DNA of 64,000 nucleotides from Pinus tabuliformis (lineage: Eukaryota > Streptophyta > Pinopsida > Pinales > Pinaceae), in the NCBI GenBank assembly GCA_031772625.1, contig CM062813.1, positions 765,638,720 to 765,702,719 on the forward strand, in the 5' to 3' direction. The notes beneath the pieces are model-generated. The model did not search any database and was not told the origin of the DNA. It was given only the letters and a program-made list of their open reading frames with translations. This document shows positions 34,770 to 46,005 of this stretch, piece after piece (position 1 is the stretch's first letter; each line of letters begins with the position of its first letter). The position numbers were made by a program, and so were the translations under genes.

Positions 34770-35290
34770 GCACCTGACCTCTGAAAGAACCTGGTGTCCA
34801 TCTCGGCAATGGAAGACAAAGGCTTCAAGGTAACCTTTAGCGATGGCAAGGTACGTATATGGAAAAATAATGTTAAAGATGCCTTTACTCTTGAGTTTCA
34901 TGTTGATTCATTATATCAGGTCGATGGAAGTCTACTAGGTGTCATATCTTATGACACATCTCTTCAGTTCAATCTTTGGCATCGGAGGTTTGCCCACCTT
35001 CATTATAAAGCTCTACCCGATGTAAGATAGATGGTAACAGGGATGCCCGAATTCCAAGTAGAGAAAGAAGGTGTATGTCTGGGATGTGCCGAAGGAAAGC
35101 TCAAAAGGGGACCATTCCCCTCAAGTCAAAGCAAGACCTCCGATATATTACAGTTGGTTCACTCAGGCATATCTGAGGCTAGCATTAAGAGGGAGACTAC
35201 TACACCACATACTCCTGAGCAGAATGGTGTGGCGGAAAGGAAGAACCGTACGATTGTGGAAGCTGTCTCTATGGGTAGATGATGTAACAA
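34770..35290 (+). pseudogene. Copia gag-pre-integrase and fused integrase ends (element E)
   Basis: Readable parts are SISAMEDKGFKVTFSDGKVR, then the zinc-binding pre-integrase block LWHRRFAHLHYKALPDVR, then GVCLGCAEGKLKRGPFPS. The reading then passes from LQLVHS straight to IKRETTTPHTPEQNGVAERK. That joins the start of the integrase core to its last catalytic region and removes the two Asp-containing segments (about 60-100 residues). The integrase C-terminal domain is also absent. A stop at 35028-35030 splits the frame. Integration activity is not possible. Confidence 0.8.
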
Positions 35291-35463
35291 TGCCTGATGT
35301 GAAGGTACCCATGGATCCTATTTATCCACCTGAGCCTCCCTCTTCTATGAAGAGGCCTCCATGGCTTAGGGGGATACTTGATGATGTTGAAGGACATGTT
35401 GCACCCTGAGGAACCTTCCGTGAAAGTAAGAAACCTAACAGGTATCAGGGATACCTGACCATC

Positions 35464-36296
35464 ATGAGCACGATTATACAAAATGAGCCTTCATCATTCT
35501 CAGATGCTGTCAAGCATCAAGTATGGAAGGATGCTATGACGATTATGGAGAATGATGTCTGGGAAGTAGTTCCCAGACCCCAGGACAAGACAATTGTTAC
35601 TTCAAAATGGCTTTACAAGATAAAGTTGCAGCAGATGGAAGTACGAAATAGTATAAGGCTTGTTTTGTTGCTCGTGATTTCTCCCAGAAGGAAGGTATAG
35701 ACTATGATGTGATATTTGCACCTGTTTCTAGATATACGACCATCCGCTTGATCATAGCCCTTGTGGCTTCACAAGGATGGAACCTACATCAGATGGATGT
35801 CAAGACCGCGTTCTTGCACGGTTCGATCAAAGAATAGGTCTATGTGGAGCAACCCGAAGGATTTGAGATTTATGATTGAAAATCTCATGTATGTAGGTTG
35901 AAGAAGGCTCCCTATGGGCTGAAGCAAGCACCTCGAGCATGGTATGAGAGGATCGATAGCTACTTGATGAAGCTGGGATTCACTAGGAGTGAAGCCAATC
36001 CTAACCTTTAATTTAAGGTTGAAGATGACAAGCCTCTCATACTGGTGTTGTATGTAGATGACCTCTTTCTAATAGGTGCACACCCTCTCATTCAAAAATG
36101 TAAGAGGGAGTTGGCTTCTGAATTTGAAATGAAGGACCAAGGACTTGAAGTGTGGCAAAAGCCAAGGGAAATTTTCCTATCTCAAGGAAAATATGTGGTG
36201 AAGATTCTGGAAAGATTTGGTATGGTGGACTGCAAGCCTGTGACTACCTCGAGGATCTTAACTTTCAGAAGTTATATGGTAGTGATGTCGGACTAG
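35464..36296 (+). pseudogene. Copia reverse transcriptase (element E)
   Basis: Motifs in order are MENDVWEVVPRPQDKTIVTS, KWLYKIK, YDVIFAPVSRYTTIRLIIAL, WNLHQMDVKTAFLHGSIKE and [19 protein letters not shown]. The catalytic YVDD is intact at 36051-36062 (LVLYVDDLFLIG). Frameshift near 35640 and stops near 35837, 35878 and 36010. A 9-10-residue deletion removes the expected LGLMHYFLG block (FEMKDQG joins LEVWQKP). The lineage is clear and the gene is broken. Confidence 0.88.
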
Positions 36297-36900
36297 ATTT
36301 GGGAAATGCCTTTGAGTCTCAAAAACTCATTCACGTTGATGTTCTTGGTGAACCTCCGTCCAAACATATGTTTTGCAGTTAGCATTGTGAGCTCATATTT
36401 GGTTGAGCCTCACTAGATTGGTGTCAAGAATCTTCTGAGATGTCTTCAAGACATAATCTCTCATGGATTGAGATACACTACCGGAAATATGAAACTGCAT
36501 GATTATTCGAATGCTGATTAGGCAGGTAGTGTAGAGGATCATTGGAGCACTTTTTAGTGTTGTTTCTCTTTGGATTCTGCTTCGATATAATGAATGAGCA
36601 GGAAGCAGAAGTCGGTTGCCATAAGCACCACCGAGACTGGATACATATCTATGAGTATGATCTCATTTGAAGTTGCTTGGTTGGGGAAGCTCTTTAGTGA
36701 GCTGTTTGAACATATACCACTATGATTCTTTGTAACAAGCAGAGGTGGGATTCGATTATTGAGGAATCCCGTATTCGTCGATTGCTCCAGCAGATAAACA
36801 TCATCTGGGATATGGTAAGTCGATGAGCAAGGAGGCTCCATCGCATTAAGATGATGTACAGGTCGATACACCTTGTCATAGTCCCAAGGAAAGATCTAAT
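36297..36900 (+). pseudogene. Copia RNase H region (element E)
   Basis: Readable in several frames: LNFQKLYGSDVGLDLGNAFE, SSYLVEPHWIGVKN-like text, GLRYTTGNMKLHDYSNAD-stop-AGSVEDH, RKQKSVAISTTETGYISMSM and EVAWLGKLFSELFEHI. These are the standard copia C-terminal blocks, with many stops. The downstream ADxLTKAL-type ending is not recognisable. Confidence 0.75.
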
Positions 36901-37019
36901 CTGTGATTTTCCCAAACGACTTGGAGTCGTCAAGAAACCCTTGTACAAGGGTCTTGCATGTTGCTTACATTGAGCTCTGGGAGCTCTGAGGGCTTGCGGT
37001 TCTTACTGGAGCAACATAC

Positions 37020-37330
37020 GACCACAGGGTGACTCACCCTCCCCTAGTGGTGTGCACTGGAACAAGATGATTCGCTCTCTTGTGGGACAAGATGATTCGC
37101 TCTCTTGTGGAATAGGATGATTCGCTCTCTTATGTAGTAGGATGATTAGTTCTCCTGTGAGGCCTGGATTGATGTGTTCTCCATGGCGATTGTAGTAGGA
37201 TTGATGTGTTCTCCTGTGAGGCCTGGATTGATGTGTTCTCCATGGCGGCCTAGATTGATGTGTTCTCCATGGCAATTGTAGCAGGATTGATGTGCTCTCC
37301 TGTGAGGACATGATTGATTAGTTCTCCTGT
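37020..37330 (+). repeat. Tandem ~25-30 bp repeats in the 3' non-coding part of element E
   Basis: The first type, GATGATTCGCTCTCTTGTGG, occurs about three times (37066-37130). The second type, TTGATGTGTTCTCC followed by TGTGAGGCCTGG or ATGGCGAT/GGCC, occurs about six times (37140-37330). They generate repetitive reverse-strand ORFs (HQSRP, TGEHINP) that are not genes. Confidence 0.85.
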
Positions 37331-37469
37331 CGAGACATCCTACCCATGTAGTCTGGGACTCATGGGAAGTACCTCTTATCTGATCAATGAGCAGGGAAAT
37401 GAAGTTAGGGACCATAGTAGTACTGATGGATGCATCATTGTATCTACCGTACTTCCTATGCTAGGATGA

Positions 37470-37945
37470 CCTCCATTGATCTGGGATCAATGATACTGGT
37501 CTGGGACCAGTGGTAGGAGTTATACCATACTATGACGTTGACTTCAGGTCGATTGAGCCTGGTCTGGGACCAGTGGTACATACTCTGAGACTGACTTTGT
37601 GTCAGTGCAGTACTGGTCTAGGACCAGTGAGAGTGGTACATACTATGACGCTAACTTCGGGTCGGTTAAGACTGGTCTAGGACCAGTGGTACACTCTCTG
37701 AGACTGTGATACTGGTCTGGGACCAGTGGTAGGAGTGGTACCTACTATGAAGCTGACTTCAGGTCGGTTGAGACTGGTCTGGGACCAATGGTACGCACTC
37801 TGAGACTGGCTTTGAGTTAGTGGGGGATGATACTGGTCTGGGACCAATGGAGTTGTACCATACTATGACGTTGACTTTGGGTTGGTTGAGACTGGTCTGG
37901 GACCAGTGGTACATACTCTGAGACTGAATTTGAGTCAGTATGATA
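37470..37945 (+). repeat. Hairpin minisatellite (CTGGTCTGGGACCAG) in element E
   Basis: The perfect inverted repeat ACTGGTC-TGG-GACCAGT or a one-base variant occurs eight times between about 37490 and 37910, spaced about 40-75 bp. Further small inverted motifs (GACTTCAGGTC, ACTGA...TCAGT) lie between. The first member, near 37473, is ATTGATC-TGG-GATCAAT, where both arms differ but still pair. The block lies between the RNase H remnant and the polypurine tract. Confidence 0.85.
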
Positions 37946-38171
37946 CATCCTCGATCATTTCTTCTTCTTCATAATTCGGACAAAAGCAGAGCAGAACATA
38001 ACAATGCAAGAGCAGAGCAAGAACATAGCAAATCAATACAGATCAGTACAGGGAAGAACAAGACAAAGCAGAATAGAGCAAATCAGGGCAAGGTTCAGGT
38101 TGTATAGGGCAGTGCATTTGATGGATGAATAGTAGCAACCAACAGACAAATTGTAGATGAAGTTCTCCCTA

Positions 38172-38183
38172 GTTGAGAGGGAG
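38172..38183 (+). other. Polypurine tract of copia element E
   Basis: TTGAGAGGGAG ends directly at the 3' LTR start TGTTAA at 38184. Confidence 0.75.
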
Positions 38184-39232
38184 TGTTAAAATTGTCAACT
38201 AGGGCCAAACTTCATGTGGGTCATCTTATTCATGGCTAATAATATTTTTATTAGATTCCTCTCATCAAGAGGTGTAGGATTGATATAAAGATCATCCGAT
38301 TCCGATAAGTATTCATGGAGATATGAATTTATTTTAATTATGGAATTATTATCAAGCTAACTTACAACTCATGTAGGCTCAGAAGCCCAACAGTCACATC
38401 TATTCAAACACCAACGTTGTGTATAAATACAGGAGGAATTTTCCTCATTTGGACTCACTCATCTCATCACATCCCTCTCTCTACTGCGCAGAAAAGAGTC
38501 TCTTCTCTACTGCGCAGAAAAGGGTCTCTCCCTCACACATGTGAAGCCGAAAGCTGCTGAAACTGACGCTGCAACTGTAGAAGTAAAGATTGACCTGCGT
38601 GGACTAGAGGATCTCCTCATCTGAACTGCGTTGTAGGTTCACCTGAACCTCCTTTGAAAGCCACAACTTTTGGTGGTGGAATCAAGTCAATCCGATGGAC
38701 AGTTTGCAAGAAATCGACTGCCCTAGTTTGAAGCCGGAAGCTGCCGAAACTAAAGCTGCAATTGTAGAAGTAAAGTTTGACCTACGTGGACTATAAGATC
38801 TCCTCATCTGAACTAAACTATAGGTTCATCTAAACCTCCTCTGGAATCTGCAACTTTTGGTGGTGGAATCAAGCCGATCCGACGATCAATTTGTGAGATA
38901 TCGTCTGCCCTAGTTTGATAATGAAGCCGCTAATGTTGATGCTGCTGATCTAGGGTTTGCTACTGCTGATATAAATCAGATTTATTGTACTATTTCTCTC
39001 TACTGAGTTATTGAAGATAAAATAATATTTGATCAAAGGGTTTCCCCACACATTGTGGGGTTTGTCCCTAGCTAGCCGCAACATCTTGTGTCTCTTGTCT
39101 TGGCTTGTTTTCTGTCGATCGTTTAATGTTCTATCTACACTTTACTTTATGTACATGTGATTGCTAATCTGTGGAATATAATAAGAAAAAGAAGTAAACT
39201 ATTATAATAATAGAACATACCATAACTTAACA
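38184..39232 (+). repeat. 3' LTR of copia element E
   Basis: TGTTAAAATTGT to ACTTAACA, 1049 bp, TATAAATA at 38422-38429. It matches 32755-33781 closely, roughly 95% by eye, plus a ~25-bp duplication of the CTACTGCGCAGAAAAG block near 38480-38525 not seen in the 5' LTR. Confidence 0.9.
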
Positions 39233-39237
39233 AAAAG

Positions 39238-40502
39238 ATACAACAAGATCCCAGTACATCTGATACATTTAGCTGGAAAAATGATTCATTGTGATACAAG
39301 GATCGGTTATACCTATGTAAGAATTCCCAACTCAAACAAAATATTCTTAGGGAATTGCATGCCTCTCCCTTATGAGGGCACTCAGGGTTTCTAAAAAACT
39401 ACAACAGGGTTAAGAAGGATTTTTTTTGGGATGGCCTTAAATAGGATATTCGAAAGTTTGTCACGGAATGTTTGGTTTTCCAACAAAATAAAGTTGAAAC
39501 AATTAAGACCCCAGGACTATTACAACCTTTATCCATTCCAAGCCAACATTGGGAGGAGGTTTCAACAAATTTTATCACAGGTTTACCCAAGTTCGAAGGA
39601 AAGAGTGTTATCATGGTGGTAGTTGACAGACTTACCAAGTATGCACACTTTTGTGCATTATCTCATCCATTTAAAGCGAGTACAGTATCTACTGCATTTA
39701 TGGAAACCCAAAGATTATTGTAAGCGACAGAGATCCCATTTTCACTGGAAATTTTTGAACAAAATTATTTTCTTGTCTTAGTACTCAGTTAGCTCATAGC
39801 TCATCTTATCATGCTCAATCTGATGGGCAAACTAAGATAGTAAACAAATGTTTGGAAGGATATCTGCGTTGCTTTGTATCTGATAAACAGACACAATCCA
39901 CCATGGATATAATCCACCATCCATCACATCATATTTAAGAGATTATTCTAAGGTTCAAGCAGTGGAAGATCACATTGAGCATCAGCAACAAGTTCTCCAA
40001 CTCTTAAAGGATAACCTCACCTTGGCACAAAATAGAATGAAACAGCAGGTAGATCAACATCGCAGCGAAATAAATTTTGATGTAGGTGATTGGGTATTCC
40101 TACGGCTACAACCATATAAAAAAATGTCCCTCAAGAAAGCTAAGAAGGATAATAAATTATCACCAAAGTATTATGGTCTGTACAAGGTGTTGCAAAAGAT
40201 AGGTACTATGGCATGAAAATTGGAGCTTCCTGCAGCTTCCCGTTCCATGTTTCATGCTTAAAGAAGGTTATAGGTGACAAGATTCCAGTTCAAACAATAT
40301 TCCAGAACTTGATGAGGAAGGAAAAATCATATTGGAACTTGAAGCGGTCAAAGAAACAAGAACTCGACAGCTACGAAATCGATCAATTTCAGAGTACCTC
40401 ATCAAGTGGAAGAACTTACCCGTTGAAGATTCCACATGGGAGGATGAGAATTTTATATAGAAGCACCCAGAACTACTCAAGCGTTGAGGACAACACTTTT
40501 TT
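39238..40502 (+). pseudogene. Integrase and chromodomain of chromovirus A (broken)
   Basis: Pol resumes after the AAAAG duplication of element E. Visible parts are the zinc-binding remnant (about 39370-39480), the core IPSQHWEEVSTNFITGLPKF, VVVDRLTKYAHFCALSHPFK and IVSDRDPIFTGNF. The first catalytic Asp is Asn (AAT 39568-39570; element B has Asp), and the catalytic Glu of DGQTE is Lys (39834-39836, also Lys in B). A deletion near 39895 removes about 35 residues present in B. The C-terminal part (DVGDWVFLRLQPYKKMSL, SPKYYGLYKVLQKIG) and a chromodomain (EYLIKWKNLP, EDSTWEDENFI; about 40395-40460) follow with frameshifts. Chromodomains of this class are thought to guide insertion to heterochromatin. 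Confidence 0.88.
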
Positions 40503-40516
40503 GAAGGAGAGGGGCA
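40503..40516 (+). other. Polypurine tract of chromovirus A
   Basis: GAAGGAGAGGGGCA abuts the 3' LTR. It overlaps the last coding region just after the chromodomain, as in element B. Confidence 0.85.
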
Positions 40517-40849
40517 TGTTAGGGCCCTATAATACTAGTGATTCCGCCATTATTATTGTCATTGTATCCCTTATTGTTATTGTTGTGCCCTTATTGTCCC
40601 CATATTGTTATTATTGTGCCCCATAGAATCCCACTATTGTTATTTTTGTGCCTTTATATCATTATTGTTAGGTTGGCTTGGTTATATTGTGACCCCTTAG
40701 AATCCTATATATAGAAAGGAGGTTTTGTCATTTGAATCATCCAAGAATTGTTCATTTGTGTAATGTAAAGGAGGTTTCCCACTCTAAGAGGCTTATTTCT
40801 AAGGCGTTCATCTATCTTTTCTATCTTTTTGCCAGCTAGTTTCATAACA
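40517..40849 (+). repeat. 3' LTR of chromovirus A
   Basis: TGTTAGGG to TTCATAACA, 333 bp, followed by the target duplication GGAAA. Confidence 0.92.
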
Positions 40850-41918
40850 GGAAAATACCAACCAAGTCATGGACTTCCACATACCAGCTGACCATAGATT
40901 GGGCTAAACCAAATCTCTCTTTCAGCCAATCACCCTCATGCCATATTCCAAGCATGAATGTGGAATCTCATGGAATAAACCAAACAAAAACCATACTAGA
41001 GCTTCTAGAGGCCAAACCACCTCAACCCTCAACCAGTGCTTCCAACTCAACACCAACCAGATCAATCTTTACCCAAGTTGTCCAGGGCTCCAAAGTGTTT
41101 GTCCAACCTAGATCTAGGACTAGTAACTCAACCCACCATGGGCTCCAGAGTGTTCGCACAACCCAAGCTCCAGGACTAGTAACTCAACCCAAGTTGTTCC
41201 AAGGCTTCTAAAGCGTTTGTTCCAACCCATGGCCATAAGGAATTATGAGCACCAACCATAAATAAAATCAATAGAAAAACCCACAATGCCATGGCTATCC
41301 AGGAAATGACAAGGTTAGGCTAAAAACCACTGTAAATCTAGGCAATCCTCCATGCCAATGACAGTTCATAACCACATAATCACATTCATATACCATACAT
41401 CTATAAATTAGCAAGGAAATCACACATGCAACCTGTTATCTATAAATCAATCTAGTTGTCGCTACTGATCCACTAGTTCCCTCGTGCTTTCCTACTTTCC
41501 TTTGCCTTCTTTATCCAAAACAAGTGAAACTAGAGTGCTCCAAATGCTCCAATATTTCTTTAAGTGTGCGAGAGATAGAATAGAAGAGAGCTCCAGTATC
41601 AAACTCACAAACGATAGTGAACTAATCCTCAAAACCCTTTTTATGATTGAGGCCTCTGTTTTCTTTATTTTCCTCTATTTTTCCTTTAATTTTCCTCACA
41701 TGCAAACATGCGAACTTTCACCTTCCTTTTCTCCTATTTTCCATTATTTTCATAAATAAATGCAAATTAATGCCACTTTGCCTTTGCCAATTTCCTTGGC
41801 CATTAATTAATCACCAGTGATACCCATCACTATGTTTTACTTAACATTCAGTTTGGAAAACATGTCCCATGACCTTGGTTTTTTTTTTTACATAGGAAAT
41901 CAACCAAGGGTTGTTACA
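40850..41918 (-). repeat. Family-D solo LTR, right part (reverse strand)
   Basis: Continuation of 27703-28514. CAGCCAATCACCCTCATGCC, TTCCAAGCATGAATGTGG and CATAAATAAATGC are reverse complements of the forward D LTR around 45090-45145 and 44320-44345. It ends GTTGTTACA at 41918, the complement of the LTR start TGTAACAA. Both parts add up to about 1876 bp, against 1871 bp for the forward LTR. Flanks ATTAA (27698-27702) and ATTCA (41919-41923) look like a target duplication with one change, so this is a solo LTR. Confidence 0.78.
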
Positions 41919-42545
41919 ATTCATAGTTATTACAAGTTAGGGTTTTGATCAGATTTAGTACTTGACCATGGTAATTTTCTTTGATGAGGCAGAACAGTAT
42001 GGGCATAGTTATTAATATTGGTATTCAATAATTGACTATGTATTGGCATTAACACATTGGTTGAAGTGTAAACTATAAACTATTATGATTCACTATGCAA
42101 TGATTTTTATTGCAGAAATCTTACAATGAATCGATGAAACTTATACGACTTATCCTTGATGTATAATGACAGAAATAATTCATATCATGATTATGTGGAT
42201 GGCCTAATGAATTTTGATATTTGCTAACAAGATAAATAGCTAAGGTTGTAACATGGTATTTGGGTGTGAGCACTTCCTTGCACCTAGTCCGAAGAGTTTG
42301 TCAGTGATATTGGCATAAACTTTTATGGCTTTGATATTATTTTTGGTTTGGCATTTAAGCCTTGATAAACAAACTTAGTTGATTTGATTGCATAATATTA
42401 ATTTGTTTAAGGCTGAGCATATTGGTTTAATCAGTATTATAGATTGCATGAAGCTTGTCGAGCCTAGTATGTCTGCATTGACAGTTACCTAGTGAAGCCT
42501 GGAAGATGTGTTGGTCTGAACCTCTCCTTCAAAAGTGGTCCAAGG
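41919..42545. other. Degenerate DNA between the D solo LTR and the copia RT remnant
   Basis: No readable domain. By position it probably belongs to the interior of copia element G. Confidence 0.35.
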
Positions 42546-42815
42546 TATGCCTTTGATTTTGGTTTTATACATTGAAGATCTATTCTTTGTAGGTAACAAA
42601 CCTTTGATGATAAAAGTAAGAAGGAGTTGGCCTCTGGGATCGATATGGAAGACCTTGGCATGATGCACTACTTTCTAAGATTAGAAGTTTGGAAAAGGAA
42701 AAGACATTGTAAAGTTATTTGGCATGATGGAATGCAAATACTTGGACACCCCACTGGAGTTGAATTTCAAGAAGTTATGAGATATTGATGAATTGGCACT
42801 AGTGCTTGCCAGGTT
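42546..42815 (+). pseudogene. Copia reverse-transcriptase remnant (probably element G)
   Basis: Readable across frames: MPLILVLYIEDLFFVGNKPL, KKELASGIDMEDLGMMHYF, LRLEVW, GKDIVKLFGMMECKYLDTP and LELNFKKL. This is the copia RT palm to connection. The catalytic YVDD is YIED, and there are frameshifts near 42615 and 42690. Its order and wording parallel element E. It shares the strand of LTR G and is separated from it only by the D-A-E nest. It ends abruptly at about 42820, where the tandem family-D array starts. Confidence 0.7.
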
Positions 42816-42825
42816 TGGCATTCGA

Positions 42826-44131
42826 TTCAGTGTGTGTACAAAAAGGATAAAGAACAAAGGCAAAAGCAAAGAATCATTGAAAGATAAGTATCAATACTTT
42901 GTTTCAATTTTTAACAATGCTTGTGATCTATGACTCTAATTTATGATGGTTACTTGTGGTATATGATTCTTCTTATGATGATTGCGTTTGAGCTAACCAG
43001 ATGTGATATGTTTATATGTTTATACATGATGATTTGGTTAAAGAGCTAGTTTGGCTTGTTGTGATAGGAAGTAAATAGGATTCCAAGTGTACCTTACTGA
43101 TGGACCACCAATGAGGTATGATTCGAATTTATTTCAATTCATTTTAGTCTAATGGAAATTATGTGTTTGGTACATGAAAGCATGAAAATTCCTGGTTTAG
43201 GGTGGTTGAAACTGATTGCAAGGATTAGTAGCAGCAAAAGGAATTGGAACAAGAAGCAGTATGCTAGTAAAGCACTTCAGGAGCAGGGCCATTGTGGGAC
43301 AATGGTACCCAATAGTGTCCACTGATTTCCATGAGCATGTTATGACTAGTATGATGGTTTTGAGGCAGATATATGCCTTGGTTGTTTGACCTTCTGATGC
43401 GAGGAAGCCTTACCAAGGGATGGATTGCCCGGGATAGGGGATGTTGGGGGAACTTGGAAGGTGAGTGACTACATGGAAGGGGATGACCAAATTGCCTGAG
43501 GGACTGTGTACCAGAGAAGGGAAGGTCAGGGAATGAATTTATTTTGGTCATTACAATTGTTAGAAGGAATCATATGCACATTGGGAGTGTGTCCTGGAAC
43601 AATGAGTCTATAACTGTTCATTGAGAGGACAAGTGGCGCAAGGTTGTAGCACTGGATATTGAATATAGGTTGAATTTGACAGTGGATTCTATACTTCTTG
43701 GGAAGGAGGTGAATCCTGGTACTAATTTGAGGGTGGAGGTGTGAGCCTCTGGACTCCCTTGTTGCATATGCAGACATCATATCCTTTTATTCGTAAGTTG
43801 ATAAAATGTGCATATGTGTATAGGTGTATATTATTGTAAATATTGTATCGAGTTGGATTTATGAAGCTCCATAAAAAATATGGTTATTTGTTGGTTGAAG
43901 CAAATGTGCATGAGTGTATATGTGGTTGTTATTGTAAATACCATAATGAATTGTGTTATAAAGCTCTAGTAAGCAGTATGTTGGTTTGCTTTTCAGTAGG
44001 TTATTCATTGCAAATACTGCAATGAGCTAAGTCATAACACTCCATGGGCAGTATGATTTTCTTTTCAGCGATTTTGCCAGTTGTAGGTGACATTGAACAC
44101 TGAGAATGGTGTTCCCCTAAGGGGAGGTGTT
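42826..44131 (+). repeat. 3' part of family-D internal region, first copy
   Basis: Starts AGTGTGTGTACAAAAAGG and matches 49727-50366 plus 52650-53287 with small changes. Upstream sequence differs between the copies, so the array is truncated here against the copia RT remnant. It ends in a purine-rich AAGGGGAGGTGT (44119-44130) next to the LTR, which is the likely polypurine tract. No ORF is supported. Confidence 0.75.
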
Positions 44132-46002
44132 TGTAATAGCCCCAGGTTAAAAGTTCATTTGATAAAAAATAATAAAGGTCAAATAAGACCACGAGCAAGG
44201 GACACTTATTCCAAGTTGAATGTTGGGCCAAAATATCCTAGTGGCCATCACTTGTTGTGTTTTATGGCTAAGTAGAAATTGGCAAAGGCAATGGCTAAGG
44301 CTTTGAAAAGGCAAAAGAGTATTTTTGGCATTTATTTATGAAAATAATGGAAATTAGGAGAAAAGGAAGGTGAAAGATCACAGGTTGCATGTGAAGAGTA
44401 AAATGAAAGAAAATAATGGAAAATTGAAGAAATTAGAGGCCTCATCAATAAAAATACCTATGAGCATCAGCTGGTCAGATTTGTCAGCCTTTTGTCAATT
44501 TAGTGTTGGAATTTGTCTTAGAGAGGAGAAAGCAACAGGAGGAGAATGAAAGGAAGAAAGCAAGGAAAGGAAAGGAAAAGAAAATAAGGACAAAAAAAGC
44601 AAAGGAAGGCAAGGATCAAGCAACTTTAGTGGGAATACTTGCAAGTAATTGATTGCATGTGAGATTTCCTAGCTGGTTTTGACATGCATGGCATGTGCAT
44701 GTTGCTATATGGTTCTTTTGTTGTCATTGGCATGGATTTTGTCGGGTTTTGACAATGGGTTTTAGCCTAGCCTTTCCATTTCCGGACAGCCATGGTGTGA
44801 TGGGATTGTTCTCGGTTTAAGCTTTGGATTGCTGGATGGTTTTGGAATCCGAGGTGAGGTGCTCTCAGGAAAATTGTCAATGGCCTAGGAATCCCCTGAC
44901 CGATAATGGCGGGATACACGTTGAAGCCTGAGGGTGGATACATGAAAATTCCTCAAAGATGGTGAAGAAATTATGAGGCATCCAAGCGTGGTTTGGTTTT
45001 GTGATCACAGGACCGGTTTAGGTGAGATCACGATATGTTGAGGGTAGAGGTGGTTTAACCTATGGATTCCCTTGGTTTCCTTTGGATTGGTTTATCCCAT
45101 GAGATCCCACATTCATGCTTGGAATATGGCATGGGGGTGACTGGCTGAAAGAAAGATCTAGTTCAACCAATCTATGGTTGGGTGGAACGTGCAAGTCCCG
45201 AACCCAATTGGTAATTGCCTATGGTTAATAATAGCTAAGTTTCTCTTGATTTTGATGAGGAAATGTACTTGTTATCATGTGGATTTAATGGTTGTTCTCT
45301 CATTTTTATTTATTATCTGGTTATATGCTAGTTATAAGCATGGTTACATGACAATTCTCAATCATGGCTCTTTTCATGTTTTTATTGTAACTGAATGAAT
45401 AATGAATGTAAGACCTAATTGGTGTTATAATAGATAATGAGAGAAGGTAGTGACCCTTCTTGTTAAACCTCAAATAAGTTTTCATTCCCTTATGCTCAGA
45501 CTTGCATTCATGGCCTCTAGGTTGTATATTTACCAAGTGTTTGACAGAATGTGAGTCCCGGTTGGGGAAGGTCAGGTCAAGTCTTGGTTCTAGTTTTTGG
45601 TATACAAACATTGTCTTCGTGTCTTTTATGAGTTCTGTAAGTTTCATAGCTTTCTAGGGAGAGGCTAATCCCTAGCCCTAGAAAATAGTGTTAATTCTCG
45701 TAGTCGCTAGCACAACACTGGCAGAAAAGGCCACAGTTGCACTGATGCAAGTCTATGGGAGTGACTCAGAACCCATAGTTGCATGGAGGCCTTGGCAAGG
45801 GAGCGACTAGGACACTTGGAGGGGTTGGGATACTCATGGGGGTCTTGTGGCACGGGAGGCAAGTTGGTAATGTCTAGTTGTGTCGACTCCATGTCCCTAA
45901 GGTCATTTAGGAGGTTGAGTCATATAATAGTAACCCCTCATCTTATGTTTACCCTAGGTAAGCTGGTAAAAGTGGGTAGATGTGAGAGGAGGAAAAGTTA
46001 CA
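44132..46002 (+). repeat. Family-D LTR, first copy
   Basis: TGTAATAGCCCC after the polypurine tract, ending AAAAGTTACA before AGG and a primer-site motif. 1871 bp. It matches 53288-55085 plus 60943-61024 and the reverse copy 27703-41918. If the second primer-like motif at 46084 is the real one, the LTR would end at 46080. Confidence 0.8.
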
Positions 46003-46005
46003 AGG

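Larger units (their letters stand above)
32755..39232 (+). mobile_element. Ty1/copia element E, internally deleted, nested in chromovirus A
   Basis: Two ~1.03-1.05-kb LTRs (32755-33781, 38184-39232) enclose gag, pieces of integrase, RT and RNase H in copia order. The exact target duplication AAAAG (32750-32754, 39233-39237) flanks it. Removing E restores the chromovirus reading (...LIQK plus LQQDS...) as seen uninterrupted in element B. It has a primer-binding site (33782) and polypurine tract (38172-38183). The protease, the integrase core and part of RT are missing, so it would need proteins supplied in trans. A 1.2-kb repeat-rich non-coding stretch lies before the 3' LTR. Confidence 0.92.
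28515..40849 (+). mobile_element. Ty3/gypsy chromovirus A, interrupted by copia element E
   Basis: Near-matching 5' and 3' LTRs (28515-28848 and 40517-40849) are flanked by the exact 5-bp target duplication GGAAA (28510-28514, 40850-40854). In order it has a primer-binding site, a ~660-bp leader, gag-protease, RT, RNase H, integrase and a C-terminal chromodomain. That is a chromovirus layout, with short LTRs as in the Reina or Tekay sides. Copia element E splits pol between RNase H and integrase at 32755-39232. Without E the element is about 5.85 kb, matching element B. I counted about 18 differences between its LTRs, so it is not recent. Stops, a changed protease and a changed integrase make it inactive. 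Confidence 0.9.

Noticed and set aside
37003-37415. Reverse ORFs with TGEHINP- and HQSRP-like repeats
   Set aside because: Products of the tandem repeats in the 3' non-coding part of copia E.
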